Assembly (NCBI RefSeq): GCF_000261685.1
Contig: NZ_AJQE01000045.1
Span: 1 to 42,382 of the forward strand
DNA length: 42,382 nucleotides
From: Bradyrhizobium genomosp. I (2014)
Lineage (GTDB): Bacteria > Pseudomonadota > Alphaproteobacteria > Rhizobiales > Xanthobacteraceae
Direction of reading: 5' to 3'
Positions 8,332-16,489 of this stretch are shown in pieces. The stretch's first letter is position 1; each line of letters opens with the position of its first letter. The translations under genes were made by a program, and so were the position numbers. The notes under the pieces were generated by a model, which saw nothing but the letters and a program-made list of their open reading frames with translations, did no database searches and had not been told where the DNA came from.

Positions 8332-8353
8332 GTTGCGCGCGGTCCCCCGCGGC

Positions 8354-8359
8354 TGTCAA
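8354..8359 (-). promoter_or_regulatory. Candidate -35 element (TTGACA) for the hnr-liv operon
   Basis: An exact TTGACA on the minus strand, 66 bases upstream of the hnr ATG. The matching -10 (CAACAT, 18-base spacer) is weak, so this may be an activator-dependent or chance match. The palindrome at 8312-8331 overlaps the -10. Confidence 0.35.
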
Positions 8360-8467
8360 GCGGCGGTGCGGCGCAAAAGATGCGACTGCCGCATAAAACC
8401 TCATCTGCCTATCGGCTCTGTCCACAAAGAAGGCGATCGCGCTGCAGTGCGGCATGCACGGCTTGCA

Positions 8468-8483
8468 CGTTTGTGTACAAACG
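8468..8483. promoter_or_regulatory. Palindromic operator candidate inside the nicA promoter
   Basis: CGTTTGT and ACAAACG (7-base perfect arms) flank a GT centre. A -35-like TTGCAC (8463-8468) and a -10-like TATCGT (8485-8490) have a 16-base spacer, so the palindrome fills the space between them, a classic repressor position. The nicA ATG follows 43 bases downstream of the palindrome. Its core TTTGTGTACAAA resembles the site upstream of hnr. Confidence 0.55.
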
Positions 8484-8526
8484 GTATCGTCGCGGCGTAG
8501 AGTTTTACGCGGGCTTGGGAACGAGG

Positions 8527-9009
8527 ATGACGCAGACACCGATCCGCCTCACCGTGAACGGCAGGATCCACGAAGTCACGGCAGAACGCCAGACGCCGCT
8601 GCTCTATGTGCTGCGCAACGATCTCGCGCTCAACGGTCCGAAATATGGTTGCGGCCTCGGCGAATGCGGCACCTGTACTGTCCTGATCGACGGAGCCGCG
8701 GCGCGCTCCTGCGTCATTCCGGTGAGCGGCTGCGCCGGCCGCGACATCGTGACGCTCGAAGGCCTCGGCACCCGCGACAAGCCCGACGTCGTGCAACAGG
8801 CCTTCATCGACGAGCAGGCCGCTCAGTGCGGCTACTGTCTCAACGGCATGGTCATGACCACCAAGGCGCTGCTCGCGATCAATCCGCGGCCGACCGAACA
8901 GGAGGCGCTGGCGGCTTTGCGGTACAATCTCTGCCGCTGCGGCACGCATGTCGAAATCCTGCGCGCGGTGATGCGCGCATCCGGCCAGCTCACTGAGGCG
9001 GCTGATTGA
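8527..9009 (+). CDS. nicA: Nicotinate dehydrogenase-type small subunit, 2Fe-2S protein
   Basis: 160-residue electron-transfer subunit of a molybdenum hydroxylase. Cys42, 47, 50 and 62 (GCGLGECGTC then RSC) bind the plant-type 2Fe-2S cluster; Cys101, 104, 136 and 138 (QCGYC and LCRCG) bind the second cluster. Size and motifs match NicA of Pseudomonas putida, which with NicB hydroxylates nicotinate to 6-hydroxynicotinate using water as oxygen donor. The ATG at 8527 gives the normal N-terminus (IRLTVNGR); the open frame further upstream crosses the promoter. Its TGA overlaps the nicB ATG (TGATG, 9007-9011). Other members of the family act on isoquinoline, quinoline or aldehydes, so the substrate is inferred from the divergent hnr gene. 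Confidence 0.85.
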   Translation: MTQTPIRLTVNGRIHEVTAERQTPLLYVLRNDLALNGPKYGCGLGECGTCTVLIDGAAARSCVIPVSGCAGRDIVTLEGLGTRDKPDVVQQAFIDEQAAQCGYCLNGMVMTTKALLAINPRPTEQEALAALRYNLCRCGTHVEILRAVMRASGQLTEAAD

Positions 9010-12000
9010 TGGCCTCCCCTGTTTCGAACGGAGCTGAGCAGCCATCGGGTTCGCTCGTCGTCGTCCGCTCGGTCGACGAGGTCACGTCCGAGACCTTCGT
9101 CCGCATCACCGCGGATGGCTCGGTCACGGCCTATAACGGCCATGTCGATCTCGGCACCGGCATCCGCACCGCCCTCGGCCAGATCGTCGCCGAAGAGCTC
9201 GATGTCTCCTTTGCGCGCGTCGTGGTCGTGCTCGGCGACACGTCGGTGGTGCCGAACCAGGGCGCGACGATCGCCAGCGAGACCATCCAGATCACCGCCG
9301 TGCCCTTGCGGAAGGCCGCGGCGCAGGCGCGACACTTCCTGATCGCGCGCGCGGCCGAGCGGCTGGAGCTGCCGGTCTCCGAGCTGCGGATCGAGGACGG
9401 CCTCATGCGCGGGCACGACAACCGCAGCGTCAGCTATGGCGAGCTGATCGGCGGCGAGACGATTCGTCTCGAGCTTGCCGATGACGTCGCAGTGAAGCCT
9501 GTCGGCGACTATACGATCGTCGGCCAATCCGTGCCGCGCGTCGATCTGCCGGCCAAGGCCACGGGCGAGCTGACCTTCGTGCACGACATCCGGGTATCCG
9601 GCATGCTGCACGGCCGCGTGGTGCGGCCACCCTATGCCGGCGTCGATGCCGGACCGTTCGTCGGCACCAGCCTGCTCGCGGTCGATGAATCCTCGGTGCG
9701 CGACATTCCCGGCTTGATCGCGGTGGTGCGCATCGGCGATTTCGTCGGCGTTGTCGCCGAGCGCGAGGAGAATGCGATCCGCGCGGCGGAGCAGCTCAAG
9801 GTGAGCTGGAAGCCGACACCCACCCTGACCGACCTTGCCGATGTCGAGACGGCACTGCGCGCCAATCCGTCGACGCCGCGCACGCTGATCGACAAGGGCG
9901 AGGTCGACAAGGCGATATCAGGCGCGGCCAGGCCGATGCAGCGCACTTACGTGTGGCCGTATCAGATGCACGCCTCGATCGGCCCGTCCTGTGCGGTCGC
10001 CGATTATCAGGACGGCAACATCCGGGTCTGGTCAGGCACGCAGAATCCGCACGTGCTGCGCAGCGACCTTGCGCTTCTGATCGAACGTTTCGAGAGCGAG
10101 ATCGAGGTGATCCGGCTCGAAGCAGCAGGCTGCTACGGCCGCAACTGCGCCGACGACGTCACCGCCGACGCGCTGCTGTTGTCGCGCGCGGTCGGCCGGC
10201 CCGTCCGCGTGCAATTGACGCGCGAGCAGGAGCACGCCTGGGAACCCAAGGGCACCGCTCAGCTCATCGACGTCAATGGCGGGCTCGATGCCGACGGCGG
10301 CATTGCCGGTTACGATCTCGCCACGCGCTACCCCTCGAACGCCGCCCCGACGCTGGCACTCCTGCTGACCGGCCGCATCTCGCCCGAGCCCGCAGTGCTT
10401 CAGATGGGCGACCGCACCGCGATCCCGCCCTACGACTACGACCACATGCGCGTCGTCGCCCACGATATGCCCCCGATCGTGCGCGCCTCATGGTTCCGCG
10501 GCGTCTCTGCACTGCCGAACACCTTCGCGCATGAATCCTACATCGACGAGGCCGCGACGGAGGCCGGCGTTGACCCGATCGAATATCGCCTGCGCTATCT
10601 CAAAGACCAGCGCGCGATCGATCTCGTCAATGCGGTGGCCGAACGCGCGGGCTGGCGGCCTCGGCCGGTCCGCGAGGAGAAAGACGGCGAAGTCGTGCAC
10701 GGGCGGGGCTTTGCCTACGCGCTTTATGTCCACAGCAAGTTTCCCGGCTATGGCGCGGCGTGGTCGGCCTGGGTCGCCGATGTCGCGGTGAACAAGACGA
10801 CCGGCGACGTCAGCGTCACGCGCGTCGTCGCGGGCCAGGATTCCGGATTGATGATCAACCCGGACGGCGTGCGCCATCAGATCCATGGCAACGTCATCCA
10901 GTCCACCAGCCGCGCGCTGATGGAGGAGGTCTCGTTCGAGCGCGGCGCGGTGGCGGCGCGCGAATGGGGCGCCTATCCGATCATCCCCTTCCCCGACGTG
11001 CCCAAGATCGACGTCCTGATGCTGCCGCGCCAGGACCAGCCGCCGCTCGGCGTCGGCGAATCCGCCTCGGTGCCGAGCGCGGCAGCGATCGCGAATGCGA
11101 TCTTCGATGCCACCGGGGTGCGCTTTCGCGAGCCACCGTTCACGCCTGAGCGAATCCTGAAAGGGCTGCACGGCGATGCGGCGGCCACGCCGCAGGCCCT
11201 GCCAGCGCCCGCCGCCCCGACGCCGTCCCCCATCTGGCGGAGCCCGTTCGTCAAACGCGCCGGCATCTTCGCGACATTCGCGGCCGCCTGCACCGCCGCA
11301 ATCGGCGTCGGCGCAGCGCTGCTCCCGGCGCGCGCGATCGCACCCATCGCGCGACCCGACGCATCGGTCTATTCCGCAGCAACGATCGCCCGCGGCCAGC
11401 AACTGGCGGCGCTCGGCAATTGCGCGGAATGCCACACCTCGATCGGCGGCGCGCTCAATGCGGGCGGCCGTGCGCTGCAAACGCCGTTCGGCACGATCTA
11501 CTCGACCAACATCACCCCCGATGTCGAGACCGGCATCGGCGCCTGGTCCTACCCCGCCTTCGAGCGCGCGATGCGCGATGGGCTGCATCGCGACGGACGG
11601 CAGCTCTATCCCGCCTTCCCCTACACGCATTTTTCAAAGACCAGCGAGGCCGACCTGCAGGCGCTCTATGCCTACTTGATGGCACAGCCTGCAGTGCGCC
11701 CGGCACAGCCCGCCAACACGCTCGCCTTCCCGTTCAATCTGCGCCCGCTGCTCGCCGGATGGAACGCGCTGTTCCACCAGACGCGCGAGTTCAAGCCCGA
11801 TCCCGGCAAGCCCGAGCTTTGGAATCGCGGCGCTTATCTGGTCGAGGGTCTCGGCCATTGCAGTGCCTGCCATTCGCCGCGCAATGCGCTCGGGGCCGAG
11901 CCGCGTGAGGCCTATCTCGCCGGCGGCTTTGCCGAGGGCTGGGAGGCGCCCGCGCTGACGTCGCGGTCCCGCGCGCCGATCCCATGGAGCGAGGACGAAC

Positions 12001-12539
12001 TCTTTGCCTACTTGCGCACCGGCCATTCGCGCTATCACGGCGTCGCGGCCGGCCCGATGGCACCTGTAGTCAGGGACCTCAAAGCTCTGCCGGATCAGGA
12101 CATCCGCGCGATGGCGGTCTATCTCAACTCCTTCAACGACGCCGCGCCCGACTGGCAGGCGCAGGATGCGCTCGCCACCAGGCTCGAGAACGCGACCCAG
12201 GTCACCGTCGCCTCATCCACCGGCGCCCGGCTCTACCAGGGCGCCTGCGCCGTCTGCCACGAGGTCGGCGGCCTGCCGCTGTTCGGCACACGCCCCTCTC
12301 TCGCGCTGAACAGCAACCTGCACAGCGCAACGGCGGACAATCTCGTGCAAATCATCCTGCACGGCATCGCCGAGCCCGTCTCCAGTGACCTCGGCTATAT
12401 GCCCGCGTTCAGGAACAGCATGAGCGATGCGCAGGTCGAGGAGCTCGTCACGTTCCTGCGCAGGCAGTTCGCACCCGACAAGCCCGCTTGGACCAACGTG
12501 AGCGAGACCATCGCACGCGTGCGGTCGTCGACGCAGTAG
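9009..12539 (+). CDS. nicB: Nicotinate dehydrogenase-type large subunit: molybdopterin domain fused to three cytochrome c domains
   Basis: 1176-residue catalytic subunit. Residues 1 to about 720 form a permuted xanthine-oxidase-type molybdopterin domain (GHVDLGTGIRTALGQI near the N-terminus; GVGES at 681-685 with the family's active-site Glu684). A proline/alanine linker leads to one hydrophobic span at about 751-773. Three haem c motifs follow: CAECH (805-809), CSACH (951-955) and CAVCH (1080-1084). This layout and length match NicB of Pseudomonas putida. Electrons would pass from Mo through the NicA clusters to the haems and the respiratory chain, so NAD is not needed. The ATG overlaps the nicA stop codon. 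The stop codon lies one base from that of the opposing dioxygenase gene. Confidence 0.85.
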   Translation: MASPVSNGAEQPSGSLVVVRSVDEVTSETFVRITADGSVTAYNGHVDLGTGIRTALGQIVAEELDVSFARVVVVLGDTSVVPNQGATIASETIQITAVPLRKAAAQARHFLIARAAERLELPVSELRIEDGLMRGHDNRSVSYGELIGGETIRLELADDVAVKPVGDYTIVGQSVPRVDLPAKATGELTFVHDIRVSGMLHGRVVRPPYAGVDAGPFVGTSLLAVDESSVRDIPGLIAVVRIGDFVGVVAEREENAIRAAEQLKVSWKPTPTLTDLADVETALRANPSTPRTLIDKGEVDKAISGAARPMQRTYVWPYQMHASIGPSCAVADYQDGNIRVWSGTQNPHVLRSDLALLIERFESEIEVIRLEAAGCYGRNCADDVTADALLLSRAVGRPVRVQLTREQEHAWEPKGTAQLIDVNGGLDADGGIAGYDLATRYPSNAAPTLALLLTGRISPEPAVLQMGDRTAIPPYDYDHMRVVAHDMPPIVRASWFRGVSALPNTFAHESYIDEAATEAGVDPIEYRLRYLKDQRAIDLVNAVAERAGWRPRPVREEKDGEVVHGRGFAYALYVHSKFPGYGAAWSAWVADVAVNKTTGDVSVTRVVAGQDSGLMINPDGVRHQIHGNVIQSTSRALMEEVSFERGAVAAREWGAYPIIPFPDVPKIDVLMLPRQDQPPLGVGESASVPSAAAIANAIFDATGVRFREPPFTPERILKGLHGDAAATPQALPAPAAPTPSPIWRSPFVKRAGIFATFAAACTAAIGVGAALLPARAIAPIARPDASVYSAATIARGQQLAALGNCAECHTSIGGALNAGGRALQTPFGTIYSTNITPDVETGIGAWSYPAFERAMRDGLHRDGRQLYPAFPYTHFSKTSEADLQALYAYLMAQPAVRPAQPANTLAFPFNLRPLLAGWNALFHQTREFKPDPGKPELWNRGAYLVEGLGHCSACHSPRNALGAEPREAYLAGGFAEGWEAPALTSRSRAPIPWSEDELFAYLRTGHSRYHGVAAGPMAPVVRDLKALPDQDIRAMAVYLNSFNDAAPDWQAQDALATRLENATQVTVASSTGARLYQGACAVCHEVGGLPLFGTRPSLALNSNLHSATADNLVQIILHGIAEPVSSDLGYMPAFRNSMSDAQVEELVTFLRRQFAPDKPAWTNVSETIARVRSSTQ

Positions 12540-12540
12540 A

Positions 12541-13509
12541 TCAAGCGTGCTTCTTGATCTCCACCGGCGGCGTGCCGTGGGTGTGAAACGACTCGATCGT
12601 CTTCAGGCCCCAGGCCTGGCCCTTCTTGCGCTCCTCCTCGGTCCACACGATCGGCTTCCAGTCGGGCGCGAGGATGAGGCGCGCGCCGGCATTGGCGACT
12701 TCGACGCGGTTGCCGCCGGGCTCGTAGACGTAGAGGAAGAAAGTCTGCTGGATCGCGTGCTTGTGCGGGCCGGTCTCGATGTGGACGCCGTTCTCCAGGA
12801 AGATGTCGGCGGCGCGCAGAATCTCCTCGCGGCTGTCGAGCGCATAGGTGACGTGGTGGAAGCGGCCGCGCACGCCTGAATGGTCGAGCGAATAGGCGAA
12901 GTCGTAGCTCTTGTTCGACATGGTCAGCCACATCGCGGCCTCGCGGCCGTCATTGAGCACGATCTGCTCGGTCAGGCGGCAACCGAGATAGGTCTCGAAG
13001 AATTCGCGGTTGGCCTTGATGTCGACGGCAAGACAGTTGAGATGGTCGAGCCGGCGGACGTTGACGCCGCGGGCCGGAAAGCGCTGCGCCTGGTTCTTCA
13101 GCGCGGGCTTGAGCTCGGGCGGCGCCTGATACCATTCGGTCTCGTAATAGAGCTCGACGATGTGGCCATCGGGATCACGGCAGCGGAAGGTCGGCCCCTG
13201 CCCCATGTCGCCGTCGATCCAGCCGATGTCGAAACCGGAGCCCTTCAGCGCCGCGACCCGACGCTCCAGCGCCTGCTGGCTGCGCGCGCGCAGCGCCATG
13301 TGCTCCATGCCCGAGGTCTTCGACGCCGTGAGCTTGAGCGAATAGCGCTCGTAATCGTCCCAGCCGCGCAAATAGACCGACTCGCCCTTCTGTCCGCTGA
13401 CGGTCATGCCCATGACGTCGACGAAGAATTTCAGGCTCTCGTCGGGCTTCGGCGTCAGCAACTCCATATGGCCGAGATGAGCGAGATCGAGGATTGGTTC
13501 GGGGTGCAT
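12541..13509 (-). CDS. Type I extradiol dioxygenase, catechol 2,3-dioxygenase family
   Basis: 322-residue two-domain vicinal-oxygen-chelate protein of the size of XylE-type catechol 2,3-dioxygenase. The C-terminal domain keeps the iron ligands: His156 in LDHLN, the His pair 218/219 in FHHVTY, and Glu270 in NRVEV; a further His in DHSGV matches the acid-base residue. It should therefore be an active Fe(II) ring-cleavage enzyme. The true aromatic substrate is unknown; no hydrolase, decarboxylase or other meta-pathway gene is adjacent. The gene stands alone on its strand, with its own palindrome upstream (13604-13625), and its stop codon is one base from that of nicB. Confidence 0.88.
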   Translation of the reverse strand: MHPEPILDLAHLGHMELLTPKPDESLKFFVDVMGMTVSGQKGESVYLRGWDDYERYSLKLTASKTSGMEHMALRARSQQALERRVAALKGSGFDIGWIDGDMGQGPTFRCRDPDGHIVELYYETEWYQAPPELKPALKNQAQRFPARGVNVRRLDHLNCLAVDIKANREFFETYLGCRLTEQIVLNDGREAAMWLTMSNKSYDFAYSLDHSGVRGRFHHVTYALDSREEILRAADIFLENGVHIETGPHKHAIQQTFFLYVYEPGGNRVEVANAGARLILAPDWKPIVWTEEERKKGQAWGLKTIESFHTHGTPPVEIKKHA

Positions 13510-13935
13510 GTTTTCCTCCAGGGACGTCGCTGCGATCCGCTAGACCGAGGGGGCCATTGGGCACAACAACGCGCGCCCTGAGCGGCAGTAATGATTACAA
13601 TTTCATTTGTACTAATGTACAAATGATTAGGTCCCGTCAACAAATCAACCGCCGCGCCGTCGCAAATGGCTCGCCCGGCCGCTCGCGTCGGTCCTCCGGG
13701 GCGTCGTCAGCCTGCCCGGATGGTAAAATCTTCCTTAAGAGGGCCTCTGCCCCCACGGCCTCGAAATGCAGCATTTTCCCGGCGTTTCGCGCTCCAAATT
13801 CGCATTTGCGACAAAGCTCCCGACCGAATTACCGCGGATTTAACGGAGCGGGCGCGCCCGGCGTTTAACCCTTTGTCCAGCGACGGCCGCGCATAGTCCG
13901 GAGCAAATCCCTTGCTCTTGCCGGGTTCATTGATC
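13510..13935. other. Intergenic region between divergent dioxygenase and HerA-like genes
   Basis: About 425 bases without a convincing gene. It contains an AT-rich patch (13588-13630) with the palindrome described separately, presumably the dioxygenase promoter. The remainder up to the HerA-like start shows short open frames with no recognisable protein. I see no clear promoter for the HerA-like gene. Confidence 0.6.
13604..13625. promoter_or_regulatory. Palindromic operator candidate upstream of the extradiol dioxygenase
   Basis: Perfect 9-base arms CATTTGTAC and GTACAAATG are separated by TAAT. The site lies 95 bases upstream of the dioxygenase ATG in a locally AT-rich stretch. The TTTGTAC / GTACAAA half-sites resemble the sites at 8312-8331 and 8468-8483, but the centre is wider, so the same regulator is possible, not shown. 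Confidence 0.6.
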
Positions 13936-15675
13936 GTGACATCCTTTGGACGCGTGATTTCGGTACGCGGGTCGCTCGCCCGGGTCGGGCTTCTGGCGAC
14001 CAGCCAGATGCCGATCTCGGAAGTTCGGGCGACCGTCGGCCGCTTCGTCAGCATTCGCTGCGCCAGCTCGGTCATCGTTGCGATGATCACCGAGGTCTCC
14101 TGCGAGAATCTGTCGAGTCCCGACAACTACATCGCCATCGCCTCGGTCGACCTGCTCGGCGAAATCCTCAATGCCGCGGACAAGGCCAAATTCCAGCGCG
14201 GCGTCACCAATTATCCGACCATCGGCGATGCCGTCGACCTGATCACCAGTCAGGAGCTGCGCACGATCTACGCGCCGACCGGGTCGGACCAGATCAATGT
14301 CGGCTTCCTCCAGCAGGACCGCTCGGTCGTCGCCTATGTCGACGTCGAGGAAATGCTGTCCAAGCACTTCGCAGTGCTGGGATCGACCGGCGTCGGCAAA
14401 TCGACCGGCGTCTCGCTCCTGCTCAACGAGATCCTGAAGGCGCGGCCGAACCTTCGCATCTTCCTGCTCGACGTCCACAACGAATATGGCCGCTGCTTCG
14501 GCGACCGCGCGCTGGTGCTCAACCCGCGTAACCTGAAGCTGCCGTTCTGGCTGTTCAACTTCGAGGAAATCGTCGACGTGCTGTTCGGGGGCCGCGCCGG
14601 CGTGCCCGAGGAGCTCGACATCCTGGCCGAGGTGATCCCGCTGGCCAAGGGCGCCTATACCCAGTACCAGAACGCCGACCGCATCGGCCTCAAGCGCATC
14701 GATCCCAAGCAGATCGGCTACACCGTCGACACGCCGGTGCCCTATCGCCTGGTCGACCTGCTGTCGCTGATCGACGAGCGCATGGGCAAGCTCGAGAACC
14801 GTTCCTCGCGCATCATCTATCACAAGCTGATCTCGCGCATCGAGGCCGTGCGCAACGACCCGCGCTACACCTTCATGTTCGACAACGCCAATGTCGGTGG
14901 CGACACCATGGCCGAGGTGATCAGCCATCTGTTCCGCCTGCCGGCGAACGGCAAGCCGATGACGGTGATGCAACTCGCCGGCTTCCCGGCCGAAGTCATC
15001 GATTCCGTCGTCTCGGTGCTCTGCCGCATGGCCTTCGATTTCGGCCTGTGGAGCGACGGCGTCTCGCCGCTGCTGTTCGTCTGCGAGGAGGCGCATCGCT
15101 ATGCCTCCGCCGACCGCAACATCGGCTTCGGGCCGACCCGCAAGGCAGTGTCGCGCATCGCCAAGGAAGGGCGCAAATACGGCGTCTATCTCGGCCTCAT
15201 CACCCAGCGTCCGGCCGAACTCGACGCCACCATCATCTCCCAGTGCAACACGCTGTTCACGATGCGTCTCGCCAACGACCGCGACCAGGCGCTGCTGCGC
15301 GCCGCGGTGTCGGACGCGGCCGCGAACCTGCTCTCCTTCGTGCCGTCGCTCGGCACGCGCGAAGTGCTGGCCTTCGGCGAAGGCGTCGCACTGCCGACGC
15401 GCCTGCGCTTCAAGGAGGTGCCGCCGCACCAATTGCCTCGCGGCGAGGCCACCATCTCCAGCGTGCCGTCCGTCACCTCCGGCCACGACATGCATTTCGT
15501 CAGCGCCGTGCTCGAGCGCTGGCGCGGCGCCACCTCGCAGCGCGACGTGCCGAACGACCCCGTGTTCTCGGCACCGCCGGCGAAGATGATGTCCAGCGTC
15601 GAAGCCCCGATGCTGCAACCATCGATGGGACTTGATCCGGACCGCTTCTCGCTGTTGAAGAAGCCGCTGCGGTAA
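13936..15675 (+). CDS. HerA-like DNA translocase/ATPase (DUF87)
   Basis: 579-residue P-loop ATPase. The N-terminal part (GRVISVRGSLARVGLL) is the HAS-barrel seen in HerA. Walker A is GSTGVGKST (149-157), Walker B is LLFVCEEAH, and a GRKYGVYLGLITQRP stretch follows, all typical of the HerA/FtsK hexameric translocase branch. HerA proteins pump double-stranded DNA and usually work with a nuclease (NurA) in repair, or with a Sir2/DUF4297-type partner in phage defence. Neither partner is adjacent. An in-frame stop at 13894-13896 limits the start; I use the GTG at 13936, giving the common TSFGRVIS beginning, with TTG 13912 as an alternative. No strong ribosome site is visible before either. Confidence 0.85.
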   Translation: MTSFGRVISVRGSLARVGLLATSQMPISEVRATVGRFVSIRCASSVIVAMITEVSCENLSSPDNYIAIASVDLLGEILNAADKAKFQRGVTNYPTIGDAVDLITSQELRTIYAPTGSDQINVGFLQQDRSVVAYVDVEEMLSKHFAVLGSTGVGKSTGVSLLLNEILKARPNLRIFLLDVHNEYGRCFGDRALVLNPRNLKLPFWLFNFEEIVDVLFGGRAGVPEELDILAEVIPLAKGAYTQYQNADRIGLKRIDPKQIGYTVDTPVPYRLVDLLSLIDERMGKLENRSSRIIYHKLISRIEAVRNDPRYTFMFDNANVGGDTMAEVISHLFRLPANGKPMTVMQLAGFPAEVIDSVVSVLCRMAFDFGLWSDGVSPLLFVCEEAHRYASADRNIGFGPTRKAVSRIAKEGRKYGVYLGLITQRPAELDATIISQCNTLFTMRLANDRDQALLRAAVSDAAANLLSFVPSLGTREVLAFGEGVALPTRLRFKEVPPHQLPRGEATISSVPSVTSGHDMHFVSAVLERWRGATSQRDVPNDPVFSAPPAKMMSSVEAPMLQPSMGLDPDRFSLLKKPLR

Positions 15676-15702
15676 GGGACGGACACCGCCTCCTCGAATT
15701 CC

Positions 15703-15812
15703 GCTGTCATGCCCCGGCTTGACCGGGGCATCCAGTACGCTGCAGCTCCTCGGCTCAATCACTAACGCCTCTGGAATACTGTCATCGCCCGATTAAATCG
15801 GGCGATGACAGC
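15703..15812. repeat. Palindromic dispersed repeat downstream of the HerA-like gene
   Basis: Two stems: ATGCCCCGG / CCGGGGCAT with loop CTTGA (15709-15731), and TGTCATCGCCCGAT / ATCGGGCGATGACA with loop TAA (15780-15810). The outer bases GCTGTCAT / ATGACAGC close the unit. The string CCGGCTTGACCGGG with a following ATCCAGTACGC recurs at 29590-29615, so this is one repeat family. No T-run follows either stem, but the second could still end transcription of the HerA-like gene. Confidence 0.8.
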
Positions 15813-15894
15813 AAGTGTGTGGCACGCGCCTCCATCGTCTCACGTTGAGGCCGCCACCCGCATCGACTATGGTTGCCGGCCTCAAGCCGGAACC

Positions 15895-16479
15895 ATGCCC
15901 ATGACAAAAGCCGCGCAACGCTTCCCCGCACCCGCCCTCGACACGCTGCCCGACGACATCCGCACGCGGCTTCTCGCAGTGCAGGAGAAGAGCGGCTTCG
16001 TGCCGAACGTGTTCCTGACGCTGGCCTATCGTCCCGACGAGTTCCGCGCCTTCTTCGCCTATCACGACGCGCTGATGGAGAAGGACGGCGGCCTCACCAA
16101 GGCCGAGCGCGAGATGATCGTGGTGGCGACGTCGGCGGCGAACCAGTGCCAATATTGCGTGATCGCCCACGGCGCGATCCTGCGCATCCGCGCCAAGAAT
16201 CCGCTGATTGCCGATCAGGTCGCCGTGAACTACCGCAAGGCCGACATCACGCCACGGCAGAAGGCGATGCTCGACTTCGCGATGAAGGTCTCGACTGACG
16301 CGCAGCGGATTTCCGAGGACGATTTCGGTGCGCTCCAACCGTACGGCTTCAGCGACGACGACATCTGGGACATCGCCGCGATCGCCGCCTTCTTCGCACT
16401 GTCGAACCGGCTGGCGAATTTCACCGGCATGCGCCCGAACGAAGAGTTCTACCTGATGGGACGACTGCCGAAGAGGTGA
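15895..16479 (+). CDS. AhpD-like / carboxymuconolactone decarboxylase family peroxidase-related enzyme
   Basis: 194-residue all-helical cytoplasmic protein. The redox motif Cys85-Gln-Tyr-Cys88 with His92 (CQYCVIAH) and the preceding Glu-rich helix (KAEREMIVVATSAANQ) match the alkylhydroperoxidase AhpD core, and the length suits the peroxidase-related enzyme subfamily. It would reduce peroxides through the cysteine pair. Start: ATG 15895 or, six bases on, ATG 15901; the extended frame to 15805 runs into the repeat and is rejected. The MgtC-like gene begins 10 bases after the stop codon, suggesting co-transcription. Confidence 0.88.
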   Translation: MPMTKAAQRFPAPALDTLPDDIRTRLLAVQEKSGFVPNVFLTLAYRPDEFRAFFAYHDALMEKDGGLTKAEREMIVVATSAANQCQYCVIAHGAILRIRAKNPLIADQVAVNYRKADITPRQKAMLDFAMKVSTDAQRISEDDFGALQPYGFSDDDIWDIAAIAAFFALSNRLANFTGMRPNEEFYLMGRLPKR

Positions 16480-16489
16480 TGGGCAAGAC

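Noticed and set aside
8288..8539. N-terminal extension of the hnr reading frame to 8539
   Set aside because: It crosses both candidate operators and the first bases of nicA, and has no family resemblance; ATG 8287 gives the normal N-terminus.
1..13509. The nic locus as an integrated genomic island
   Set aside because: No integrase, transposase, tRNA or flanking direct repeat was seen, and composition is like that of the rest of the window.
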